A stretch of DNA of 7,456 bases from Actinomycetota bacterium (lineage in GTDB: Bacteria > Actinomycetota > Actinomycetes > S36-B12), in assembly GCA_009700485.1 (NCBI GenBank), contig WLLZ01000085.1, positions 1 to 7,456 of the forward strand, read 5' to 3'. This document shows, in pieces, positions 1-5,711 of this stretch (the first letter of the stretch is position 1; the number at the start of each line of letters is the position of its first letter). Both the position numbers and the translations under genes were made by a program. The notes under the pieces are model-generated. The model ran no database searches. It saw only the letters and a program-made list of their open reading frames with translations, and was not told the origin of the DNA.

Positions 1-219
1 AATTCCGTCGGCCTTGACTAAGTACGCAGCCAAGGATTTCCAGTACTCATCATTATCATTGCGGTAGGTGCCATCTGGGTTACCCGCCTTCGCGTGCAAG
101 TGCCGAAAATAACCCTGAGGGTCGTCGGCCACTATGCGCTCAGGTCGGCCCTGTGGATCAGCATCAATTGCCCAAATCCGGGTTTCGTGAAAGTCAATTG
201 CCGCAACTAAAATACTCAT
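1..219 (-). CDS. Hypothetical protein, N-terminal part (runs off the left edge)
   Basis: An open frame of 73 codons starts with ATG at 219 and is still open at base 1, so only the N-terminus is present. It begins MSILVAAIDFHETRIWAID and continues with a segment rich in Asp, Pro, Gly, Arg and His, including ADDPQGYFRHLHAKAGNPDG and then DEYWKSLAAYL. No signal peptide or membrane segment is visible. A GAGGAAG-like ribosome site lies 7 nt before the ATG, and the stop of the upstream 99-residue gene is only 2 nt away, so the two genes are almost certainly co-transcribed and probably translationally coupled. The layout (a short strand ending IWAIDAD, then a His/Asp-rich loop) recalls from memory small actinobacterial and proteobacterial proteins labelled translational machinery or eRF1-like, but this is a weak recollection and no function is assigned. 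The gene call is fairly sure; the family is not. Confidence 0.75.
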   Translation of the reverse strand, partial: MSILVAAIDFHETRIWAIDADPQGRPERIVADDPQGYFRHLHAKAGNPDGTYRNDNDEYWKSLAAYLVKADGI

Positions 220-221
220 AC

Positions 222-521
222 TTAATCTTCCTCGCCTGGAGTCTTAACAGTGGTCGGAGCATCCGGTCCGTAGCCCGCATGCTTGAGCATGCGACGAAAA
301 TCGACTACCTGCTCGATGGATATGTCCTTGTGATGCGAGCGATCAAACACCTCGATCTCGGTGCCGACGGTGATGCGAAAACGACCGTCGTGCTTTTCTT
401 CGACCTCACCGACCGCCGCTAGCAGGCTCACTACGTCAACCCACCGGATGTTGTGGCTGGTCGGGTGGGCAAATATGGCGGCTACGGTATCGCGGTGATG
501 GTTATTTAGGTGATTGGTCAT
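222..521 (-). CDS. Small conserved hypothetical protein with HicA-like topology (99 aa)
   Basis: This complete 99-residue protein starts MTNHLNNHHRDTVAAIFAHP and ends in an acidic tail, TPGEED. Its core reads HPTSHNIRWVDVVSLLAAVG at about residues 19-38, then a charged KHDGRFRITVGTEIEVF strand pair at about 43-59, then a helix with QVVDFRRMLKHAGY at about 71-84. That gives a predicted helix, strands, helix order like the small double-stranded-RNA-binding-like fold of HicA and YcfA proteins. I recall similar actinobacterial proteins with the HPTSHN motif, usually unnamed. The typical HicA GSH active-site motif is not evident, so toxin function is not claimed. AGGA lies 7 nt before the ATG, and TAGGAT ends 6 nt before it. 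It lies 24 nt after the aldehyde dehydrogenase and 2 nt before the next gene, on the same strand. The antisense frame at 153-422 is judged a shadow. Confidence 0.8.
   Translation of the reverse strand: MTNHLNNHHRDTVAAIFAHPTSHNIRWVDVVSLLAAVGEVEEKHDGRFRITVGTEIEVFDRSHHKDISIEQVVDFRRMLKHAGYGPDAPTTVKTPGEED
227..232 (-). promoter_or_regulatory. Ribosome binding site AGGAAG
   Basis: On the minus strand AGGAAG (GAGGAAG with the preceding base) lies 7 nt before the ATG at 219. It sits inside the end of the upstream gene, whose TAA stop occupies 224-222. This supports the start at 219 and translational coupling of the two small genes. Confidence 0.6.
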
Positions 522-527
522 GGGGAG

Positions 528-533
528 ATCCTA
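528..533 (-). promoter_or_regulatory. Candidate -10 box TAGGAT of a leaderless promoter
   Basis: On the minus strand TAGGAT matches the actinobacterial TANNNT -10 pattern and is followed by CTCCCC and then directly by the ATG at 521. Transcription would therefore start at or next to the start codon, giving a leaderless message for the 99-residue gene. No good -35 box is visible about 17 nt upstream. The same bases also contain the AGGA that could serve as a ribosome site for read-through transcripts, so the element is ambiguous. Confidence 0.3.
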
Positions 534-545
534 GACGCAAAAATT

Positions 546-2009
546 CTAGAGAGCGAGGTCGGTCAGGACCAAGACCCGCTCATGGGTTAAGTCGGTCATC
601 GCGGAACGCAACCCCTCTCGGCCAACCCCCGAGGCCTTGATACCTCCGTATGGCATTTGGTCGGCCCGGAAGGTTGGGGCATCCCCAATGATCACTCCCC
701 CCACCTCAAGTTCACGGTGTGCGCGGAAAATCTCTTGAATATTGTGAGTGAAAAGACCGGTCTGCAGGCCAAATCTTGAGTCGTTAACCAGGTTGATGCC
801 TTCATCAAGATCCTTAATGACCTGGATCGACATTACCGGACCAAAAACCTCTTCACATGACACTCGCACCCGGGGATCGACATTGGAGAGGAGTGTTGGC
901 TCAATCGAAGTACCGCTACGCGAACCCCCGGCGAGCACCTGGGCTCCAGCGTCGACCGCCTCTTGCACCCACTCCGCAACTCGCACCGCGGCCGCTTCAC
1001 TAATCATCGGGCCAACTTCGGTAGCCGGATCCCATGGCGAGCCACTCACAAGTGCCAGCACATTCGCGATGAGCCGCTCGGTGAACGCTTCTGCGACCGA
1101 CTCTTCAACAAAGATCCTTTGCACGGAAACACAGGTTTGGCCGGCTTGTGCATTTCCATACATTGCGATTCGACGCGCAGCCCACTCTAAATCCTTGGCG
1201 CTGCTGTAGTCCCCCAAAATTATCGCGGCCGCATTGCCACCCAGTTCGAGCACGATGTGCTTATTTGGTACCTCACGTTGAATTGCAAACCCCACAGGCT
1301 CCGAACCGGTGAATGAAATAACCGGTAGCCGGGGGTCAGCCACGAGGGCTGGCGCTACTTCATTGCCTACAGGGATGACCGAGAACATGCCGGGTGGTAA
1401 ATCGGTCTCACCAAGAAGTTCGCCAATAAGTAACGCACCCAGCGGAGTTGCCGGTGCCGGCTTCACGACTATCGGTGCACCAACTGCCAGTGCCGGGGCA
1501 ATTTTGTGGGCGACGAGGTTTACCGGAAAGTTGAAAGGTGAAATCCCAAGGACTGGCCCGTGCGGAAAACGCCGAATGATGGCCGCTCGACCTGCTGTTG
1601 CCGCCTCGGTATCGAGCCGCTGAAACTCACCGTTGAAGCGCCGAGCCTCTTCGGCCGCCCATCTAAATGTCGATGCGGCGCGACCAGCCTCCGCCCGTGA
1701 CCAAGTAATGGGCTTGCCGTTTTCGGCCGTAATTAGGGCGGCTACTTCGTCAAGGCGCTCCTCCAACCGGCGCGAGACATGGGTTAGTGCCGCAGCGCGT
1801 TGGGCGGCCGAAGTGCGCTGGGCCTCGCGGCGCACCTGCCACGCCCCCTCGATTGCGGCTTCAATGCCGGCCGCATTGGGCACCGTGTAAGTACCAACAA
1901 CCGACCCATCACCAGGGTGGGTAACCTCGGCGCGCTCGCCCGCTTCTGATGCGGTGCCCGCGATCCATGCTGGCCAATGACGTGGAGTGTGAAGATCATG
2001 CATGCCCAT
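546..2009 (-). CDS. NAD(P)-dependent aldehyde dehydrogenase (ALDH superfamily, 487 aa)
   Basis: This is a full-length soluble aldehyde dehydrogenase that oxidises an aldehyde to the acid with NAD(P)+. Visible landmarks are GISPFNFP (about 155-162) with the oxyanion Asn160, VVKPAPATP with cofactor-binding Lys183, FTGSEPVG (233-240), general base Glu255 in LELGGN, catalytic Cys293 in AGQTCVSVQR, Glu387 in EEVFGP, and PYGGIKASGVGREG near the C-terminus. The wording of these motifs resembles the lactaldehyde, phosphonoacetaldehyde and GapN-like branch more than classical GabD, so the substrate is uncertain. By context, divergent from a GABA aminotransferase, the likely substrates are succinate semialdehyde, 4-aminobutyraldehyde or a gamma-glutamyl version (inference). 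The ATG at 2009 is preferred to the in-frame ATG at 2003 because AGG lies 8 nt upstream and a TAGGTT box ends 6 nt upstream. The stop is 24 nt before the next same-strand gene, with no clear terminator between. Confidence 0.93.
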   Translation of the reverse strand: MGMHDLHTPRHWPAWIAGTASEAGERAEVTHPGDGSVVGTYTVPNAAGIEAAIEGAWQVRREAQRTSAAQRAAALTHVSRRLEERLDEVAALITAENGKPITWSRAEAGRAASTFRWAAEEARRFNGEFQRLDTEAATAGRAAIIRRFPHGPVLGISPFNFPVNLVAHKIAPALAVGAPIVVKPAPATPLGALLIGELLGETDLPPGMFSVIPVGNEVAPALVADPRLPVISFTGSEPVGFAIQREVPNKHIVLELGGNAAAIILGDYSSAKDLEWAARRIAMYGNAQAGQTCVSVQRIFVEESVAEAFTERLIANVLALVSGSPWDPATEVGPMISEAAAVRVAEWVQEAVDAGAQVLAGGSRSGTSIEPTLLSNVDPRVRVSCEEVFGPVMSIQVIKDLDEGINLVNDSRFGLQTGLFTHNIQEIFRAHRELEVGGVIIGDAPTFRADQMPYGGIKASGVGREGLRSAMTDLTHERVLVLTDLAL

Positions 2010-2015
2010 GGGTAA

Positions 2016-2021
2016 AACCTA
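2016..2021 (-). promoter_or_regulatory. Candidate -10 box TAGGTT for the aldehyde dehydrogenase
   Basis: On the minus strand TAGGTT fits TANNNT and is followed by TTACCC and then the ATG at 2009. This is the same 6-nt spacing seen before the gene at 521 and suggests a leaderless or nearly leaderless transcript. The -35 position at 17 nt spacing (2039-2044) reads TTATTC, a poor match. The box partly overlaps one copy of the GGCATAGG repeat, as a repressor site would. Confidence 0.3.
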
Positions 2022-2035
2022 TGCCCCCCTATGCC
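2018..2035. repeat. Tandem direct repeat CCTATGCC with 10-bp period; possible operator
   Basis: CCTATGCC occurs at 2018-2025 and again at 2028-2035, joined by CC, so the copies are offset by 10 bp and face the same side of the helix. A partial copy, CATGCCC, lies at 2001-2007. The repeat is in the divergent control region, overlaps the candidate -10 box of the minus-strand gene and lies just upstream of the candidate promoter for gabT. This placement suits a regulator controlling both genes, but that is inference from two short copies. Confidence 0.3.
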
Positions 2036-2057
2036 AGCGAATAACCGGGGATTGGCC

Positions 2058-2063
2058 TAGGAT
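2058..2063 (+). promoter_or_regulatory. Candidate -10 box TAGGAT for gabT
   Basis: TAGGAT fits the TANNNT pattern and would place the transcript start near 2070, leaving a leader of about 20 nt that holds the GGAGG ribosome site. No convincing -35 hexamer is seen near 2035-2041, so an activator may be needed or the assignment may be wrong. The first four bases belong to the palindrome CCTAGG (2056-2061), and GGATT is repeated at 2049-2053 and 2060-2064, 11 bp apart. Confidence 0.3.
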
Positions 2064-2082
2064 TCAACAAAGCACCCACCAT

Positions 2083-2087
2083 GGAGG
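2083..2087 (+). promoter_or_regulatory. Ribosome binding site GGAGG that sets the gabT start
   Basis: GGAGG is followed by CAAC and the ATG at 2092. It is the only strong ribosome site in this leader and it decides the start against the in-frame ATG at 2002, which would read through the divergent promoter region and overlap the opposite gene. Confidence 0.7.
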
Positions 2088-2091
2088 CAAC

Positions 2092-3441
2092 ATGACCCTC
2101 ACCACCGAGCGAACCGACAATGATCTGGCCCAAGTACGCCGACTGGTGACTAACATCCCAGGGCCAAAGTCATTGGAACTACTTGCCCGGAAGACCGAAG
2201 CGGTATCCGCCGGCGTTGGCGTCACCCTTCCAGTGTTCATCACCAAAGCCGGGGGCGGCATCCTCGAAGATGTCGACGGTAACTCCATGATAGACATGGG
2301 TTCGGGTATCGCAGTGACAACCGTTGGCAACGCCAACCCCTACGTGGTCGAAAACGTGCAAAGGCAGGTTGCGGCATTCACCCACACCTGTTTCATGGTG
2401 ACTCCATATGCCGGCTATGTCGAAGTGTGCGAGGCACTAAATCGCCTAACCCCAGGCGACCACGCCAAACGTTCAGCGCTTTTCAACTCCGGTGCTGAGG
2501 CTATTGAAAATGCCGTCAAGATCGCCCGGACATTTACCAATCGAGCCGCGGTGGTTGTCGTAGAGCACGGTTATCACGGACGCACCAACCTCACAATGGC
2601 GATGACCGCGAAGAACATGCCCTACAAGGAGGGCTTTGGCCCATTTGCTTCTGAGATCTTTCGCGTACCAACCTCTTACCCATTCCGCGATGCGCCCCTA
2701 TCGGGCCTTGATATCGCAAAGCGCGCCATCAGCCGAATTGACAAAGAGATCGGCGCCACCAATGTTGCGGCGATTGTCATTGAACCGATACAAGGCGAGG
2801 GCGGTTTCATCGTCCCAGGCGATGGCTACTTTGCCGCAATGGCGACTTTCGCCAAAGAGAACGGCATCGTCTTTGTTGCCGATGAAATTCAGAGTGGTTT
2901 TTGTCGCACCGGCGACTGGTTCGCCAGCAGCTATGAAGGCGTTATCCCCGATCTCATAGCCACCGCAAAAGGCATCGCCGGTGGCCTCCCACTTGCCGCA
3001 GTTACCGGCCGGGCCGACATCATGGATTCGGTACATGCCGGTGGCCTCGGTGGAACCTACGGCGGTAACCCGGTAGCTTGCGCGGGCGCCCTCGGAGCAA
3101 TTCGGTGGATGGAAGAAGAAGATGCCTGCGGTCGCGCGAAGGCTATTGAAGCCGTGATGCTGCCCGCCTTGGTCGCGATGCAGAAAAATCACCCGGCCAT
3201 CGGTGATATTCGAGGTCGTGGAGCAATGCTCGCGATTGAACTTGTCAAGCCCGGCACTATGGATCCAGATCCCGAGCGCACCGGTGCCGTTGCGAAGTAC
3301 TGCCATGGCCAAGGGGTAATGGTCTTGACTACCGGCACCTACTCGAACGTGGTGCGTTTCCTACCACCATTAACCATGCCAATGCATCTTCTTGAAGAGG
3401 CAATTGGGGTAATCGCCAGCGGCTTTGAAGTAACTAGCTAG
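2092..3441 (+). CDS. gabT: 4-aminobutyrate aminotransferase (class III, PLP; 449 aa)
   Basis: This fold-type I, class III aminotransferase moves the amino group of GABA to 2-oxoglutarate, giving succinate semialdehyde and glutamate in the cytoplasm. Counting from the ATG at 2092, it shows FNSGAEAIENAVKIAR (131-146) for phosphate binding, EHGYHGRTN (158-166), EPIQGEGGF (231-239), the cofactor aspartate in FVADEIQSGFCRTG (Asp264, with Gln267), the Schiff-base lysine in TAKGIAGGLPLAAVTGR (Lys293), and GGTYGGNPVAC (320-330). All key residues are present and the length is normal for GabT/PuuE. The start is chosen for GGAGG at 2083-2087 and because an extension to 2002 would add 30 unlikely residues. 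It is divergent from the aldehyde dehydrogenase, the enzyme expected to take its product, and convergent with the polyamine operon, ending 7 nt from that operon's last gene. A related omega-transaminase acting on putrescine or beta-alanine is possible but less likely. Confidence 0.93.
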   Translation: MTLTTERTDNDLAQVRRLVTNIPGPKSLELLARKTEAVSAGVGVTLPVFITKAGGGILEDVDGNSMIDMGSGIAVTTVGNANPYVVENVQRQVAAFTHTCFMVTPYAGYVEVCEALNRLTPGDHAKRSALFNSGAEAIENAVKIARTFTNRAAVVVVEHGYHGRTNLTMAMTAKNMPYKEGFGPFASEIFRVPTSYPFRDAPLSGLDIAKRAISRIDKEIGATNVAAIVIEPIQGEGGFIVPGDGYFAAMATFAKENGIVFVADEIQSGFCRTGDWFASSYEGVIPDLIATAKGIAGGLPLAAVTGRADIMDSVHAGGLGGTYGGNPVACAGALGAIRWMEEEDACGRAKAIEAVMLPALVAMQKNHPAIGDIRGRGAMLAIELVKPGTMDPDPERTGAVAKYCHGQGVMVLTTGTYSNVVRFLPPLTMPMHLLEEAIGVIASGFEVTS

Positions 3442-3452
3442 CCCTTTGCTAG
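3438..3452. terminator. Small inverted repeat spanning two convergent stop codons
   Basis: CTAGC (3438-3442), loop CCTTT, GCTAG (3448-3452) forms a 5-bp stem that includes most of both stop codons: TAG at 3439-3441 on plus and TAG at 3451-3449 on minus. An alternative 6-bp pairing is ACTAGC (3433-3438) with GCTAGT (3448-3453). The structure could act in both directions, but the stem is short and AT-rich and has no T-tract, so terminator activity is doubtful. Confidence 0.2.
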
Positions 3453-4660
3453 TAGTCGATTCGGAGCCCGAATTTTTGCCCGTAGCCCGATTCCATTAGA
3501 TCGAGGTACTTGACAGCGTCAAAGGCCTCCGGGCCTAACACGCCACTACCCTGCCACGCTTTAGTGGCAAGCAACTCCAGCGCGATCACCGGATTCATGG
3601 CCGTTTGCCAAACTACCGCTTGCACACCGTACTCACGCATCGACCATTCGTTGTCCAACACGTGATACAGGTAAACCGACGCAGGCTTACCGTCTAAGCC
3701 CTGGCCCGTAACCCAGGTGCCCGCACAGGTTTTACCGCTCATTTTTTCACCAAGGGTCGCTGGATCCGGTAACGCAGCAGCAACTAAATCGCGCGGGCTA
3801 ATCGGCACGCCTTTGACGTTTACCGGTGTCGTGCTATCCAAACCAAGTTTGTGCAGAGTCTTAAGTACTTCGATGAATTCGTCACCGAGCCCGTATTTGA
3901 AAGTAACCCGCTTGCACTTTATCCAGCGCGGCACCAGTAGGACTTCCTCGTGCTCTACATTGACACACTCAACCGGCCCGATACCTTCCGGGAATTCGAA
4001 TACCTCAGGTTCACTAAAAGGTGCGGTGGTAAACCAACCTTTGTCCGACTCCCAGATCACCGGTGGATTAAGGCACTCCTCGATGGTGGTCCAGATCGAA
4101 AATGAGGGTGCGAAGTCATACCCAGCCACCGATAAATTCGCACCATCGCGTATACCGATTTCATCAATCTCACTAAATAGATGATCTGCCGCATACCGGG
4201 CGAAAATATCCGATAACCCGGGCTCAACACCTACCCCACACAGTGCTAATAGGCCAGCATCTTGCCATTCACCTGCTTTTGCAAATTGCTCATCGCCCAG
4301 CATCACCCCTACTTGTTCATGCGGCAAGGTGGGATGCGGACGCGAAAGACTCATCGCCGTATCAAGGTAGTTGGCTCCGGCCGCAAATGCTCCGTCGAAT
4401 ATCGGCATCACGTAGCGTGGGTCGATGACGTTCAACACATGGGTGATGCCATGCTGCCGACACATGGCCGTGATTTCGTTGGTGTCTGCCGCATCTATCC
4501 GCGCGGCCACAAAACGCGGATCAGCAACCCGATCGGCCAGTGCCTGAGACCGGTTCAGGTCGTAGTCGGCGCAAACCCACAACTCAAAGAACTCTCGCCG
4601 TTTGGCAATCAGCGCGGCGGATGTACCGACACCACCTGACCCGATAGCCAGTACTCGCAT
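3449..4660 (-). CDS. Saccharopine dehydrogenase-like NAD(P) oxidoreductase (403 aa)
   Basis: This protein has an N-terminal Rossmann domain starting MRVLAIGSGGVGTSAALIAK, with GSGGVG at 7-12 and an acidic strand end, CADYDLNRS (30-38). HVLNVIDPRYVMPIFDGA (74-91) and ANYLDTAMSLSRPHP (96-110) are typical of the saccharopine dehydrogenase family. The middle carries GVGVEPGLSDIFARYAAD (142-159) and SIWTTIEECLNPP (188-200), and the C-terminal part carries KTCAGTWV and YLYHVLDNEWSMREYG. Family members reduce or oxidise imine-linked amine adducts: saccharopine, homospermidine, carboxynorspermidine and carboxyspermidine. I recall close relatives beside agmatinase-like genes in actinobacteria, without a proven reaction. 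The start is the ATG at 4660, which has GGGGAG 5 nt upstream. A longer frame from 4711 would add 17 residues lying within the ureohydrolase gene and is rejected. It is 2 nt from the upstream stop, so it is coupled to that gene, and it is the last gene of the operon. The family call is strong; the substrate is unknown. Confidence 0.9.
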   Translation of the reverse strand: MRVLAIGSGGVGTSAALIAKRREFFELWVCADYDLNRSQALADRVADPRFVAARIDAADTNEITAMCRQHGITHVLNVIDPRYVMPIFDGAFAAGANYLDTAMSLSRPHPTLPHEQVGVMLGDEQFAKAGEWQDAGLLALCGVGVEPGLSDIFARYAADHLFSEIDEIGIRDGANLSVAGYDFAPSFSIWTTIEECLNPPVIWESDKGWFTTAPFSEPEVFEFPEGIGPVECVNVEHEEVLLVPRWIKCKRVTFKYGLGDEFIEVLKTLHKLGLDSTTPVNVKGVPISPRDLVAAALPDPATLGEKMSGKTCAGTWVTGQGLDGKPASVYLYHVLDNEWSMREYGVQAVVWQTAMNPVIALELLATKAWQGSGVLGPEAFDAVKYLDLMESGYGQKFGLRIDY

Positions 4661-4662
4661 GA

Positions 4663-5688
4663 TTACTCCCCGGTGATTCGGTCGGCGAGCAGTGGCTGCC
4701 GAGGATCCCATTTCGTACCATCGCGCTGATCTTTACGGCGTCGCGCAATTGCCGAGAGCGCTTCGAGGATCACCCGGTTACCAAGCATGACCGTGATGTC
4801 GGCATGGTCAAAGGGTGGAGATACTTCGACCACATCCATCCCCACTACTGGCAACTCGTAACAAATACGCCGAACTGCATCAAGTAGCTCACGGGCGGTG
4901 AGTCCGCCGGGCTCTGGGGTGCCGGTGCCAGGGGCGTGGCCGGGATCACAAACGTCGATATCAACACTCAAAAATACTCCGTCACATTCATCTAAAGCGA
5001 TGGCGAAGGCTTCGGTAAGTACCTCGCTGAGTCCGCGCTCAACAATTTCAGTCATCTCGTACGAACGCATACCTTGCTCAGCCATCCACTGCAAGGTCTC
5101 TGGTTCTGGCCAATATCCGCGTAAACCTATTTGTAAGAATCGATCGCCACGAGCAGCACCAGATTCAATTAGCCGGCGCATTGGTTGGCCGTGGCCGATC
5201 AACGACCCAAAACAGGTATCGCCGGTATCGGCATGGGCGTCGAAGTGAATGATGGCAATCTTGCCCCAGCCGCGCGCCCGCGCGACACCGGTCACATCTG
5301 GCCACGTAATCGTGTGGTCACCGCCCAAGATGATCGGGATGGCACCGGTCTTAGCGACCTTCTCAACTACCGCCTCGAGTGATGCACATGCAGTTGCTGC
5401 GTCGCCGCTGTACATCTCCACGTCTCCCGCGTCGACAACTTTCATGTCAACAAGACCATCAACGCGCATAGCTAGGGATGGTCGGCTACCGTCATGTGGC
5501 AGGTAGCACGTTGCCCGCATTGCCTGCGGCCCAAAGCGCGCTCCACTGCGAAATGAGGTTCCGCCATCAAAGGGCGCTCCCAAAATCACAATGTCAGCAT
5601 CTTCGTAAGTACTAGGGGTATCCAGGTCGCACCGAGCCACCCCGAGGAAAGTGATGTCTGGCCCGAACTGAGATCCGTAACGCGTCAT
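4663..5688 (-). CDS. speB: Agmatinase-family ureohydrolase (341 aa)
   Basis: This arginase/agmatinase superfamily enzyme hydrolyses a guanidino group to urea and an amine with a two-manganese centre. All six metal ligands are visible: His125 in LGGDHTITWP, Asp150, His152 and Asp154 in IIHFDAHADTG, and Asp243 and Asp245 in LSVDIDVCDPG. GAPFDGGTSFRSGARFGP (37-54) and the loop HAPGTGTPEPGG (251-262) match agmatinase rather than arginase. The C-terminus, from about residue 316, is a basic tail that I recall in actinobacterial members. Agmatine to putrescine is the default reading, but 4-guanidinobutyrate (giving GABA directly, to feed the nearby GabT) or guanidinopropionate are real alternatives that the sequence does not exclude. 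The ATG at 5688 has AAGG 7 nt upstream (5696-5699). It follows the FAD oxidoreductase by 23 nt and precedes the saccharopine-dehydrogenase-like gene by 2 nt. The symbol is given for the family, not as proof of substrate. Confidence 0.9.
   Translation of the reverse strand: MTRYGSQFGPDITFLGVARCDLDTPSTYEDADIVILGAPFDGGTSFRSGARFGPQAMRATCYLPHDGSRPSLAMRVDGLVDMKVVDAGDVEMYSGDAATACASLEAVVEKVAKTGAIPIILGGDHTITWPDVTGVARARGWGKIAIIHFDAHADTGDTCFGSLIGHGQPMRRLIESGAARGDRFLQIGLRGYWPEPETLQWMAEQGMRSYEMTEIVERGLSEVLTEAFAIALDECDGVFLSVDIDVCDPGHAPGTGTPEPGGLTARELLDAVRRICYELPVVGMDVVEVSPPFDHADITVMLGNRVILEALSAIARRRKDQRDGTKWDPRQPLLADRITGE
4666..4671 (-). promoter_or_regulatory. Ribosome binding site GGGGAG that sets the dehydrogenase start
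   Basis: On the minus strand GGGGAG is followed by TAATC and the ATG at 4660. The TAA between them is the stop of the upstream ureohydrolase, so ribosomes finishing that gene release exactly at the next start. This fixes the start at 4660 and points to coupled translation. Confidence 0.7.
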
Positions 5689-5711
5689 ATCCCGACCTTA
5701 GTACGGCGCAT

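Noticed and set aside
153..422. 89-residue plus-strand frame opposite the two small genes
   Set aside because: It spans the junction of two minus-strand genes that have good ribosome sites and tight spacing, and it has no upstream ribosome site of note.
748..1209. 153-residue plus-strand open frame within the aldehyde dehydrogenase
   Set aside because: Its composition (Ser/Thr/Arg-rich, no motifs) is typical of antisense shadow translation, and the dehydrogenase frame is complete.
2002..2091. Longer gabT start at the ATG at 2002
   Set aside because: It has no ribosome site, overlaps the start of the opposite gene and would consume the whole divergent promoter region. The ATG at 2092 has GGAGG 4 nt upstream and begins where family similarity plausibly starts.
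2698..3312. 204-residue open frame on the minus strand inside gabT
   Set aside because: It is antisense to a well-supported gene with intact catalytic motifs, has no recognisable domain, and is best explained as a shadow frame.
4661..4711. Longer start for the saccharopine-dehydrogenase-like gene at 4711
   Set aside because: The 17 extra residues come from the alternate frame of the ureohydrolase C-terminus. The ATG at 4660 has a strong GGGGAG site and begins right at the Rossmann strand.
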